DNA from: Saccharothrix espanaensis DSM 44229
GTDB taxonomy: Bacteria > Actinomycetota > Actinomycetes > Mycobacteriales > Pseudonocardiaceae
DNA: 64,000 nt
Direction of reading: 5' to 3'
NCBI RefSeq assembly: GCF_000328705.1
Contig: NC_019673.1
Coordinates: 4,402,001 to 4,466,000, forward strand
Positions 8,138 through 15,444 of this stretch are shown one piece after another. The translations under genes and the position numbers were made by a program. Position 1 is the stretch's first letter; every line of letters starts with the position of its first letter. The notes under the pieces were generated by a model. It was not told where the DNA came from. It saw nothing but the letters and a program-made list of their open reading frames with translations, and did no database searches.

Positions 8138-9753
8138 CGCGGCCGCCGGCGGGTGGCGTGCGGATCGTCGGAGGCGGCGGTCAGCCCGTCGAGGCCCTCG
8201 ACGGTGAGCGTCGCCGAGGGCAGCTCGCGGGCCAGTTCGTCCAGCCGGGCCAGGAAGGTGTGGTCGACCAGCGCGACGTCCCGGACGTCCACGACGACCT
8301 CGGTGATCTCCGGCCCGGCCTGGCCGATCAGCCTGCGCACCGGCAGCAGCGCGGGGAAGATCGCCGCGTCCCGCAGCCGGATCCGCAGCACCGACCCGAC
8401 GGTGGTGGCCTGCGGGCGGGGCACGAACGCGCCCGGCCGCACGCCGCGCGCCAGGTGCAGCACCAGCTTGAGCGCCAGGCCCGAGGCCACGCCGACCAGC
8501 AGGTCGGTGGCCAGTGTGACGACCAGCGTGGTGAGGAACAGCACGAGCTGGTCCCAGCCGATCCTGGCGACGTGCCGGATCTCTCGGGGGGAGGCCAGCC
8601 GGAAGCCGGTGTAGACCAGCATGGCGGCCAGCGCGGCGAGCGGGATGGTCTGCACCACGCCGGGGATCAGCGCCACGAACAACAGCAGGATCGCGCCGTG
8701 GCAGACGTTGGACCAGCGCGTCTTCGCGCCGGAGTCCAGGTTGGCCTTGCTGCGCACGATCTCGGAGATCATCGGCAGGCCGCCGATCAGCGCGGAGGCG
8801 AGGTTGCCGGTGCCGACCGCGAGCAGGTCGCGGTTGACGTCGGAGGTGCGCTTGGCCGGGTCCATCGCGTCGACCGCGAGCACGGTCAGCGTCGACTCGA
8901 TGGTGCCGATCAGCGAGAACATCACGATGTACTGGAGGGACGTGCCGCTGAACACCTGGGAGAAGTCGGGGAAGGTGATCGCGTCCAGCAGCGAGCCCGG
9001 CAGCCGCACCAGGTGCTCCGGCCCGAGGTGGTGGTCCGCGCCCAGGAACGTGTAGTCGTGCGGCCGGTCCAGGTGCAGCCAGAGGCCCAGCGGGATGGCC
9101 ACCGCCGGCACGACCAGCGGCGCGGGCACGAGCTTGCTCCACCGGGCGCGCACCAGCGGCAGCCCGAACAGCAGCAGCAGCGACAGCGCGCCGACCAGCA
9201 GGATGAGCGGGTTGGCGTGCACCAGGCTGTGCGGGATCTCGGCGAGCAGCCCGAACGGCGAGTCGGCGGTGGGCTTGACCCCCAGCGCCACGTGCGCCTG
9301 CTTGGCGATGATGATCACGCCGATCGCGGCGAGCATGCCGTGCACCACCGAGGGCGACATGGCGATGCCGACGCCCGCGGCCCGGAGCAGGCCGAACACG
9401 ATCTGGACCAGCGCGGCGACCACGCCGACCGCCAGCGCCCGCCGGTAGCCCGCGACCAGGTCGCCCTGGCCCAGGTCGTGCACGCTGCCGACGGCGATCA
9501 CGATCAGCCCGGCGGCCGGGCCCTTGATGGTCAGCGGCGCGCCGCCGAGCAGGCCGCCCAGGACGCCGCCGATGATGGCCGTGACCACGCCCGCGATCGG
9601 CGGGAACCCGCTGGCCACCGCGATGCCCAGGCACAGCGGGAGGGCGATGAGGGCGACCAGGAAACCGGACTTCAGGTCGGATTTCGGTGGTCGGCGGGTC
9701 GCCGGGGCGGGCGGTCGACCGGTTTGCCTGGTTCCACGGGATTGGCCCGGCAT
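8134..9753 (-). CDS. SulP family anion (probably bicarbonate) transporter with STAS domain
   Basis: A 539-residue SulP transporter. The N-terminal signature (SDLKSGFLVALIALPLCLGI), about 10-14 membrane helices and a C-terminal STAS domain (~residues 435-525, with VVVDVRDVALVDHTFLARL) are all present. SulP proteins carry sulfate, bicarbonate or other anions; its first place in a DabAB operon argues for bicarbonate, as in BicA-like proteins. ATG 9753 has AAGGA 8 nt upstream. It is translationally coupled to dabA. Confidence 0.9.
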   Translation of the reverse strand: MPGQSRGTRQTGRPPAPATRRPPKSDLKSGFLVALIALPLCLGIAVASGFPPIAGVVTAIIGGVLGGLLGGAPLTIKGPAAGLIVIAVGSVHDLGQGDLVAGYRRALAVGVVAALVQIVFGLLRAAGVGIAMSPSVVHGMLAAIGVIIIAKQAHVALGVKPTADSPFGLLAEIPHSLVHANPLILLVGALSLLLLFGLPLVRARWSKLVPAPLVVPAVAIPLGLWLHLDRPHDYTFLGADHHLGPEHLVRLPGSLLDAITFPDFSQVFSGTSLQYIVMFSLIGTIESTLTVLAVDAMDPAKRTSDVNRDLLAVGTGNLASALIGGLPMISEIVRSKANLDSGAKTRWSNVCHGAILLLFVALIPGVVQTIPLAALAAMLVYTGFRLASPREIRHVARIGWDQLVLFLTTLVVTLATDLLVGVASGLALKLVLHLARGVRPGAFVPRPQATTVGSVLRIRLRDAAIFPALLPVRRLIGQAGPEITEVVVDVRDVALVDHTFLARLDELARELPSATLTVEGLDGLTAASDDPHATRRRPR

Positions 9754-9823
9754 CGGATTTGTCCTTTTTTGGGCGCGTCAGGGACACCGCGGTCGTCCTT
9801 TAGACGGCGGTGAGGTGGGGGAT

Positions 9824-10117
9824 TCAGCGCCCGGTCGGCGGTCCGCGGGCGACCCGGCTGTCGACGCGGGTGGCGGTCGGCGTCACGGGGACGGCGACGG
9901 CCGAGCGGACGTGATTCCGCTGGAGCGCGACGGCGGGTGCGGCGGGGGTGACCTCGTCCGCGAAGCCCAGGTCGAGATGGGGGTGCGGGAGGGTTTTGAC
10001 CTCGACCTGGAGGTAGTGCCCGGCGGCCGCGGGGGATCCGGCGGCGGCCGCGTGCCCGACCCCGACCACCAGGAAGGTCCCGAGCAGCGCGGCGACGAGC
10101 AGGGCGAGAGCGCGCAC
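9824..10117 (-). CDS. Small exported hypothetical protein
   Basis: A 97-residue protein whose GTG start is fixed by a strong GGGGAGG ribosome site 6 nt upstream. Residues 1-25 form a classic signal peptide (RALALLVAALLGTFLVVGVGHA AAA). The mature part is about 70 residues, contains KTLPHPHLDLGF, and has no cysteine or recognisable domain. It lies 70 bp upstream of the SulP gene on the same strand and may be co-transcribed with the carbon-uptake operon. Family unknown. Confidence 0.65.
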   Translation of the reverse strand: MRALALLVAALLGTFLVVGVGHAAAAGSPAAAGHYLQVEVKTLPHPHLDLGFADEVTPAAPAVALQRNHVRSAVAVPVTPTATRVDSRVARGPPTGR

Positions 10118-10552
10118 GAAAACCTCCCCTGGAGATGTCGGTGATTTGGCAGTGCGGTCGCGCGGAATCGCTGACCGCAATCCGGGCAAGCCGTTCGATC
10201 ATCGGGGACGCGCGGAACGGCCGTCAAGAGCCTGAAGTCGTCAATTGACAGAAGGCGACGGTACTACTGCGACAGGCGTAGTCCGGAACAAAGCCGATTG
10301 TTACGGCATTGGGTGGAACGCGTCGGAAATCTGCCCTGTTTCGTTTTCGGTGGGCCGGATCGGCCGGTTGGCGCACGCCGATCGGCGGCCGGTCAATGGG
10401 AGGCGAGAGGACCCCGAAGAACTTTCACGTGCTGGGAAAACGCATTCCCGGACCGCGACCTGCGACGGCGTTGCGAACCGTGTGCATTCCGGCCGATCAA
10501 GTCGCTCGGCGCGCGTCGATTCGCCGGTCGGCGCTCGGAATCGGTCGGCCGG
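10118..10552. other. Low-GC intergenic region
   Basis: About 435 bp, clearly less GC-rich than its surroundings, with no coding sequence I can support on either strand. It separates the 3' end of the ECF sigma gene from the exported-protein gene on the same strand, so it should hold a terminator and the promoter of the carbon operon. A perfect palindrome GTCAATTGAC lies at 10240-10249 and contains TTGAC on both strands. Confidence 0.5.
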
Positions 10553-12082
10553 CTACTTCGGGCGGATCTCCAGCGGGATCGAGACCGGCGCGGACACCGG
10601 CCCCGCGCCGACCGTGCCGGTGACCGGTCCGCCGGTCGCCGTCGGCCCGGCCAGCAGGCGGAACACGAACACCACCGATTCGCCGCCGGCCAGCGGGCGA
10701 CCGGCCGAACAGGTCACCGTGCCCCTGCCGGCCGGGCAGCCGACGCGGGCCTGCGCGCCGTCCAGCCCGACCAGCGGCCCGTGCCGCAGGGCGTTGCCCG
10801 GCCCGACCACCTGCACGCCCTCGGGCAGGTCGAGCACCAGCGCGGGCGCGGGCACCGGGGTCGTCCCGGCGTTGCGGACGGTGATCGGCAGGTCGGTCGG
10901 CGGCCCTCCGGTGCCCAGCGCGAACCCTTCCGGCGCGGTCGGCACCAACTCCGGCGCGGTCGGCACGACGGTCGTGGTGGTGGGCGGTCCGTCGGACGCC
11001 GTGGGGGACGCCGTGGGGGACACCGTGCCCGAGGCCGGCGCGGACGTGGTCACGCCCGCCGATCCCGTTGTGGGCACCGGGTTCGCGGACGTCGGCGCGG
11101 TCGTGGTGGGTCGCGCCGACGTGGACGGGCGGTCCACCCCGGCCTCCGGCAGCACCGGCTCCGGGCCCGCACCCCACACCAGCGCGGTCACCACCGCCGT
11201 CGTGGCCGCGCCGGCGGCCAGCCAGTGCGACGTCGCGGCCACCGGGCCCGCCTTGGCCGCCCCGGTGGTCGCGGCCAGGTAGCCGGCCGTCCCCGCGCCC
11301 AGCACCAGCGGCGCGACGACCGCGCGCAGCGTGCCGTTCACGTCGGCCAGCTCCGCGGCCAGCGCCCGGCACTGCGCGCACCCGTCCAGGTGGGCCTCGA
11401 CCTGGGTGTTCTCCCTCAGCGTGAGGCCGCGCCGGGTCCACGCGCCCAACCTGGTCACGGTCGCCCGGCAGCGGCCCGACGGGTTGTGCGCCAGGTGCGC
11501 CTGTAAGTACGCCTTCTTCAAGCCCTCACGGGCCCGGTGCGCCAGCGCGGAGACGCCGTTGCTGGTCAACCCGAGCAGCGGCGCGACCTGGGCGGGGGAC
11601 TGGCCCTCGATCTCGGTCTGCCAGAGCACCGCCTGCCACCGCTCCGGCAGGCTCGCGAACGCCCGGGACGCCAGGAACCGCTCCAGCGTCGCCACCGCCG
11701 GGTCGTGGAACGGCACCGAGGTGGTCCGCTCGACGCCGGACACCGCCGCCACGTCCTCGGTCAGCCGCAGCGGCCGGTCCCGCCGGGTCCGGTCGTAGGC
11801 GGTGTGCCGCAGCGCGGTGAGCAGGTAGGCGCGGAACGCCTCGTCCGGGCCGCCCCCGGCGCGCAGCACGTCGAGCACCTTCGCGAACGCGTCGGAGACC
11901 AGGTCGTCGGCCTCGGCGGCGGAGCGGGACAGCGTGCGGGCCAGGTTGCGGGCGGCGTCCACGTGCCGCTCGAACAGCTGCCCGTAGGCGCTGATCGTGC
12001 CGGTGCGCACCGCTGTGATCAGCTCGGCGTCCGAGGCGGTCGGCCCAGGCCGCGGGTCCTGCTCGTCTGGCTGGCCGATCAC
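10553..12082 (-). CDS. ECF sigma factor fused to anti-sigma-like zinc domain, membrane anchor and extracytoplasmic domain
   Basis: A 509-residue protein. Region sigma2 (~residues 20-90, EADDLVSDAFAKVL) and region sigma4 (~130-190, LPERWQAVLWQTEIEGQS, then LLGLTSNGVSALAHRAREGL) form a complete ECF sigma factor. They are followed by an Hx3Cx2C zinc anti-sigma motif (H231, C235, C238), one hydrophobic segment (~287-306), a Ser/Thr/Pro-rich linker (~315-380) and a C-terminal beta-rich domain resembling CARDB/DUF11 modules. A sigma factor tethered to the membrane by its own tail fits signal-driven proteolytic release (inference). GTG 12082 is chosen over GTG 12103 because AGGGAG lies 8 nt upstream. 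Confidence 0.85.
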   Translation of the reverse strand: MIGQPDEQDPRPGPTASDAELITAVRTGTISAYGQLFERHVDAARNLARTLSRSAAEADDLVSDAFAKVLDVLRAGGGPDEAFRAYLLTALRHTAYDRTRRDRPLRLTEDVAAVSGVERTTSVPFHDPAVATLERFLASRAFASLPERWQAVLWQTEIEGQSPAQVAPLLGLTSNGVSALAHRAREGLKKAYLQAHLAHNPSGRCRATVTRLGAWTRRGLTLRENTQVEAHLDGCAQCRALAAELADVNGTLRAVVAPLVLGAGTAGYLAATTGAAKAGPVAATSHWLAAGAATTAVVTALVWGAGPEPVLPEAGVDRPSTSARPTTTAPTSANPVPTTGSAGVTTSAPASGTVSPTASPTASDGPPTTTTVVPTAPELVPTAPEGFALGTGGPPTDLPITVRNAGTTPVPAPALVLDLPEGVQVVGPGNALRHGPLVGLDGAQARVGCPAGRGTVTCSAGRPLAGGESVVFVFRLLAGPTATGGPVTGTVGAGPVSAPVSIPLEIRPK

Positions 12083-12254
12083 CGGACGTCTCCCTCTGGG
12101 CACCTTGGGTGAGCGATGTCCTTCGGGACCATATAGACCCCTGCCCGCGCCGGTGTGGGGTACTCGGGAAAACGGTGCGGCGCGGGCTTCCGGGCTCGTC
12201 GGGGCCGGGCGGCCGGCACCGGGGGTGAAGTCGGCGGCGGTCTGCCGCTTTTTC

Positions 12255-12270
12255 GTCTATGGGTGTAGAC
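12255..12270. promoter_or_regulatory. Putative TetR operator upstream of aldo/keto reductase
   Basis: An inverted repeat GTCTAT-GGGT-GTAGAC (one mismatch), followed directly by TAAAC. The 11-bp block GTAGACTAAAC recurs exactly, on the opposite strand, in front of the TetR gene at 14982-14992. This shared sequence suggests one TetR protein controls both promoters. Confidence 0.6.
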
Positions 12271-12305
12271 TAAACCCACTTTTCGGCCGCTAGTGAGGAG
12301 TGTCC

Positions 12306-13271
12306 ATGGGCGAGGCGTCCCGCGTTCCGGTCCGTCAGCTGGGTCCCGGCGGCCCGCAGGTGCCGCTGTTCGGCCTCGGCTCGTGGAACACCTGGGACCG
12401 GATGGAGTTCGACGACGCGGTCGCCCTCCTGCGGCACGCGGTGGACGCCGGCGTGACCCTGTTCGACGTCGCGCACTACAACATGGGCCCGCACGCCGAG
12501 CAGGCGCGCACGGACATCATCTTCGGCGAGGCGGTGCGCGCCGCCGGGATCGCCCGCGAGGACTACCACCTGTGCGGCAAGCTGTGGCTCTGGGAGTACC
12601 CGACCACCAGCTTCGCCCAGCAGATGGACACCTCGCTGGAGCGCATCGGCGTGGCGAAGGCCGACAGCGTCGTGGTCGGCGACTACATGTCCCCGCCCGA
12701 CATCCCGTCGATCGTCACCGACGTCGAGGAGCAGCTCCAGGCCGGCAGGTTCGACACCTGGGGCGTGAACAACTGGGTCGCCGGCGACCTGGAGGCGGCG
12801 CTCGCGTTCGCCGACAAGGAGGGCCTCACCCCGCCGTCCTTCGCGCAGCTCAAGTACAGCATCGCCCGCCGGTCCATGGCCGAGGGCCCGTTCTACGCCG
12901 AGCACTTCACCTCCGGCCGGCTGGTGCTGCAGGCCTCCGACGTGTTCGAGGGCGGCATCCTGGCCGGGCGCAAGTTCCCCGAGCGCAAGATCGGCGCGGA
13001 CCCCGGTGGCATCCGGGACGCCATCCGCGAGGCGGCCGACCGGGTGGCCGAGGTGGCGCGGCGCTACGACGCGACCGCTGCCCAGGTCGCGGTCGCCTTC
13101 TGCCTGACCAACCCGGCCGTCGCCAACGTGCTGTTCGGCGTCAGCAGGCTCGCCCAGCTCGAGGACAACCTGGGCGCGCTGCGCCTGGTCGCCGAGCACG
13201 GCGCGGACCTGCGCGCCGAGCTCGACCCGCTGTGGACCGACCGCGAGGTCAACGCCGACGGGTCCTGGTGA
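12306..13271 (+). CDS. Aldo/keto reductase
   Basis: A 321-residue TIM-barrel NAD(P)H-dependent oxidoreductase related to the potassium-channel beta-subunit/YhdN group. Seen are LGLGSWNTW-like N-terminal strand residues, LFDVAHYNMGPHAEQ (catalytic Asp and Tyr region), GVNNWVAGDLEAAL and the C-terminal cofactor segment NVLFGVSRLAQLEDN. It presumably reduces an aldehyde or ketone. ATG 12306 is preferred because GAGGAG ends 6 nt upstream; GTG 12300 would be too close. The esterase gene follows and a TetR gene closes the unit, so induction by a shared ligand is likely. Confidence 0.85.
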   Translation: MGEASRVPVRQLGPGGPQVPLFGLGSWNTWDRMEFDDAVALLRHAVDAGVTLFDVAHYNMGPHAEQARTDIIFGEAVRAAGIAREDYHLCGKLWLWEYPTTSFAQQMDTSLERIGVAKADSVVVGDYMSPPDIPSIVTDVEEQLQAGRFDTWGVNNWVAGDLEAALAFADKEGLTPPSFAQLKYSIARRSMAEGPFYAEHFTSGRLVLQASDVFEGGILAGRKFPERKIGADPGGIRDAIREAADRVAEVARRYDATAAQVAVAFCLTNPAVANVLFGVSRLAQLEDNLGALRLVAEHGADLRAELDPLWTDREVNADGSW

Positions 13272-13300
13272 CCACCTACCGCACGAGGAGGACCGGTCCG

Positions 13301-14230
13301 ATGCCCCTCGACCCCGCGGTGGTCGAACTGCTCGCGGCGGCTCCCGAGCCGCCGGCGGGCGCGGCCCCGCAGACGCCGGCCGAGATCCGCGCCGCGTTCG
13401 ACGCGATGGTCGTGGTGCCCGCGGACCTGCCGCGGGTGCGGTCGGTCACCGACCTGGCCGTGCCTGGCCCGGCCGGCGACCTCCGGGTGCGCCTGTACCT
13501 GCCCGAGGTCGCGGGGCCGGTGCCGCTGTTCGTGTGGATGCACGGCGGCGGCTGGACGTTGGGCGGCATCGAGGAGAACGAAGCGGCCAACCGCCGGGTG
13601 TGCCGCGACGCGGGCGTCGCGGTCGCCTCGGTGGAGTACCGGCTGGCCCCCGAGGACCCGTACCCGGCCGCGCCGGAGGACTGCTACGCGGTGCTGACCT
13701 GGTTGGCGCGCAACGGTCACCGGCACGGCGTCGACGCCTCCCGGATCGCGGTGGGCGGCGAGAGCGCGGGCGGCAACCTGGCCACCGTCCTGACCATGCT
13801 CAGCCGGGACCGGGGCGGGCCCCGGATCACCGCGCAGGTGCTGGTCTGCCCGGTGACCGCGCACCCCGCCGACGACGGGCTGGCGTCCTACGCGGACTGC
13901 GCCCGGGGCTTCGGCATGACCGCCGACTCGATGCGGTTCTTCTTCCGGCAGTACCCGTCCTCGCCCCGGGACCTGGACGACCCGTACCTGCTGCCGTCGC
14001 GCTCCAAGGACCTCACCGGCCTGCCGCCGGCGCTGGTGCTGACCGCCGAGTACGACGTGCTGCGGTCGGAGGGGGAGCAGTACGCCGACCGGTTGGCGCG
14101 GGCCGGCGTGCCGACGACCTACAAGCAGTACGACGGCCAGATCCACGGTTTCTACGGCCTGTACCCGGATCTGCCGGCCTCCCCGCTGTCGCACGCCGAC
14201 GTGGTCGAGTTCCTGACCGGCGTGTTCTGA
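13301..14230 (+). CDS. Alpha/beta hydrolase, hormone-sensitive-lipase (HSL) family
   Basis: A 309-residue esterase/lipase of the HSL group. Diagnostic motifs are the oxyanion HGGGWTLG (~residue 77), the nucleophile GESAGG (~residue 150), DVLRSEG (catalytic Asp) and QIHGFYG (catalytic His). ATG 13301 has GAGGAGGA 8 nt upstream. An in-frame GTG at 13268 overlaps the reductase stop (GTGA) and could give 11 extra residues. It is probably co-transcribed with the aldo/keto reductase and would hydrolyse a short-chain ester in the same pathway. Confidence 0.87.
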   Translation: MPLDPAVVELLAAAPEPPAGAAPQTPAEIRAAFDAMVVVPADLPRVRSVTDLAVPGPAGDLRVRLYLPEVAGPVPLFVWMHGGGWTLGGIEENEAANRRVCRDAGVAVASVEYRLAPEDPYPAAPEDCYAVLTWLARNGHRHGVDASRIAVGGESAGGNLATVLTMLSRDRGGPRITAQVLVCPVTAHPADDGLASYADCARGFGMTADSMRFFFRQYPSSPRDLDDPYLLPSRSKDLTGLPPALVLTAEYDVLRSEGEQYADRLARAGVPTTYKQYDGQIHGFYGLYPDLPASPLSHADVVEFLTGVF

Positions 14231-14232
14231 GC

Positions 14233-14275
14233 CGACGGCAGCGGGCCGTCCCCCCGACCCGGCCCGCTGCCGTCG
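14233..14275. terminator. Strong hairpin terminator
   Basis: A perfect 15-bp stem (14233-14247 paired with 14261-14275, CGACGGCAGCGGGCC and its complement) with a 13-nt loop follows the HSL esterase stop by 2 bp, between convergent genes. It can act in both directions. Confidence 0.8.
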
Positions 14276-14296
14276 TTCCACCGCCTCGCGAGGACC

Positions 14297-14368
14297 GGGC
14301 CTGCGGGATCGGGCCTGCGGGATCGGGCCTGCGGGATCGGGCCCGAAAGGATCGGGCAGCGCGGGATC
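14297..14368. repeat. 14-15 bp tandem repeat ending in GATC
   Basis: Three exact head-to-tail copies of GGGCCTGCGGGATC (14297-14338), then two diverged 15-bp copies (GGGCCCGAAAGGATC, GGGCAGCGCGGGATC) that run into the TetR stop codon. The unit resembles the repeat at 37527-37634. Confidence 0.75.
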
Positions 14369-14960
14369 AGGCGGCGGCGAGCCGGGCGAAGAACGTGTCC
14401 AGGTGCTGCCGCTGGAGCTTGCGGGTCGAGAACTTCGGTCCCACCAGGCTCATCACGTTGGCCCCGGCGGTCACCAGCACGATCTCGTCCACCAGTTGGT
14501 CGTCCGGCGTCGCGGTGCGGATGTCGCCGTCGGCCCGGCCGCGCCGGATGTGCTCGTGCAGGAAACCCCGCCACACCTTGAGGTGCTCCTGGTAGCGGGC
14601 GTTGAGGTGCTTGTTGGACAACGACATCTCCCAGAACGCCATGAGCACCCGGCCGGCCGTGACGCGCTTGGCGTCCAGCGGCATCGAGCCGTAGCACATG
14701 GCGCGCAACGCCTCCACGCCCGAGCTGTCGGTCAGCGAGCCGGCCATGTGCTTGTGCATCATGGACAGCGCGCGGTCGAAAGTGGCCTCCACCAACGCGT
14801 CCTTGGTGGCGAAGTACCGCTTCAGCGCGCCGTTGGCGAACCCGGCGGCGGTGGCTATCTCCCGCATCGTCGCGGCTTCCAGTCCGCCGCGGACGATCAG
14901 GCCCCAAGTCACGTCCACGATGTGCTCGCGGCGTTCGTCGTGGTCGATGACCTTGGGCAT
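14367..14960 (-). CDS. TetR family transcriptional regulator
   Basis: A 197-residue TetR repressor. The N-terminal helix-turn-helix is clear (ATMREIATAAGFANGALKRYF, residues ~30-50, followed by TKDALVEATF). The C-terminal ligand/dimer domain is all helical and of BetI/TetR_C_6 type. GAGGAG lies 7 nt before ATG 14960. The promoter region carries the same 11-bp element as the aldo/keto reductase promoter, so it probably represses itself and the reductase-esterase operon. The gene converges on that operon across the terminator and the 14-bp repeats. Confidence 0.85.
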   Translation of the reverse strand: MPKVIDHDERREHIVDVTWGLIVRGGLEAATMREIATAAGFANGALKRYFATKDALVEATFDRALSMMHKHMAGSLTDSSGVEALRAMCYGSMPLDAKRVTAGRVLMAFWEMSLSNKHLNARYQEHLKVWRGFLHEHIRRGRADGDIRTATPDDQLVDEIVLVTAGANVMSLVGPKFSTRKLQRQHLDTFFARLAAA

Positions 14961-14986
14961 CGGGCTCCTCCGAGTGCGGCGGTTTA

Positions 14987-15002
14987 GTCTACGGGCGTAG
15001 TA
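14987..15002. promoter_or_regulatory. Putative TetR operator upstream of the TetR gene
   Basis: GTCTAC-GGGC-GTAGTA, an imperfect inverted repeat 27 bp upstream of the TetR start. Read on the minus strand, GTAGACTAAAC (14992-14982) is identical to 12265-12275. Confidence 0.6.
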
Positions 15003-15065
15003 TATCCGGCGGCGGGTCGGTCTCCCGCTGGGTGGAACACCCGGTGGGACCGGGAGTGCGGCGGA

Positions 15066-15296
15066 TCAGCGCGGCGGGCAGGCCATCTCCACGCCGCCGA
15101 GCGCGACCCCGAGGAGTGAGGACCCCGCCGGCACGCTGCGGCCGACCAGTTCGCAGCCGGCCATGCCGGCGATGGTGACCTCGGTGACCGACTCGGCGTC
15201 GGGCGCGCTCGGCGGCTTGCCGGATCGCTGCTCGGCGTTCCGCCGGGCGTCGGTGATCGTGGCCGGCAGGCAGCCGACGTGCCGCAGGTGGCGAAC
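15066..15296 (-). pseudogene. Probable 5'-truncated gene remnant without a start codon
   Basis: Reading left from about 15296 to a TGA at 15066-15068 gives about 76 codons with almost perfect GC at third positions. The product-like end is ESVTEVTIAGMAGCELVGRS and then GVEMACPPR. No ATG, GTG or TTG opens the frame; upstream of ~15300 the codon bias disappears before an in-frame stop near 15433. It looks like the C-terminal part of a lost gene, or a gene with a recent 5' frameshift. The rest of 15003-15444 holds only the promoters of its neighbours. Family not recognised. Confidence 0.35.
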
Positions 15297-15432
15297 GTCC
15301 GTTGTGGACGGGACTGCGACGGTACAGGGCGACGATCCGCCGTGGCGTCGTGCAATTCGCGCGTGACTGGCTGGGCACGGGCGGCAGTGGTGAACCGCAC
15401 CGGTGGATCCGAGGGTCGTTCGGCTCCTGGGT

Positions 15433-15438
15433 TAAAGT
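15433..15438 (+). promoter_or_regulatory. -10 element of a likely leaderless promoter
   Basis: TAAAGT lies 6 nt before the GTG of the sensor kinase gene, which has no visible ribosome-binding site. This fits the TANNNT plus 6-8 nt arrangement of actinobacterial leaderless mRNAs. Confidence 0.5.
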
Positions 15439-15444
15439 CTGCCG

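Noticed and set aside
8138-9787. A single 1448-residue leftward frame appears to fuse extra sequence to the N-terminus of DabA.
   Set aside because: The extra part is Arg/Gly/Pro-rich shadow sequence antisense-free but out of frame with the real SulP gene; DabA begins at ATG 8137 with a 4-bp overlap.
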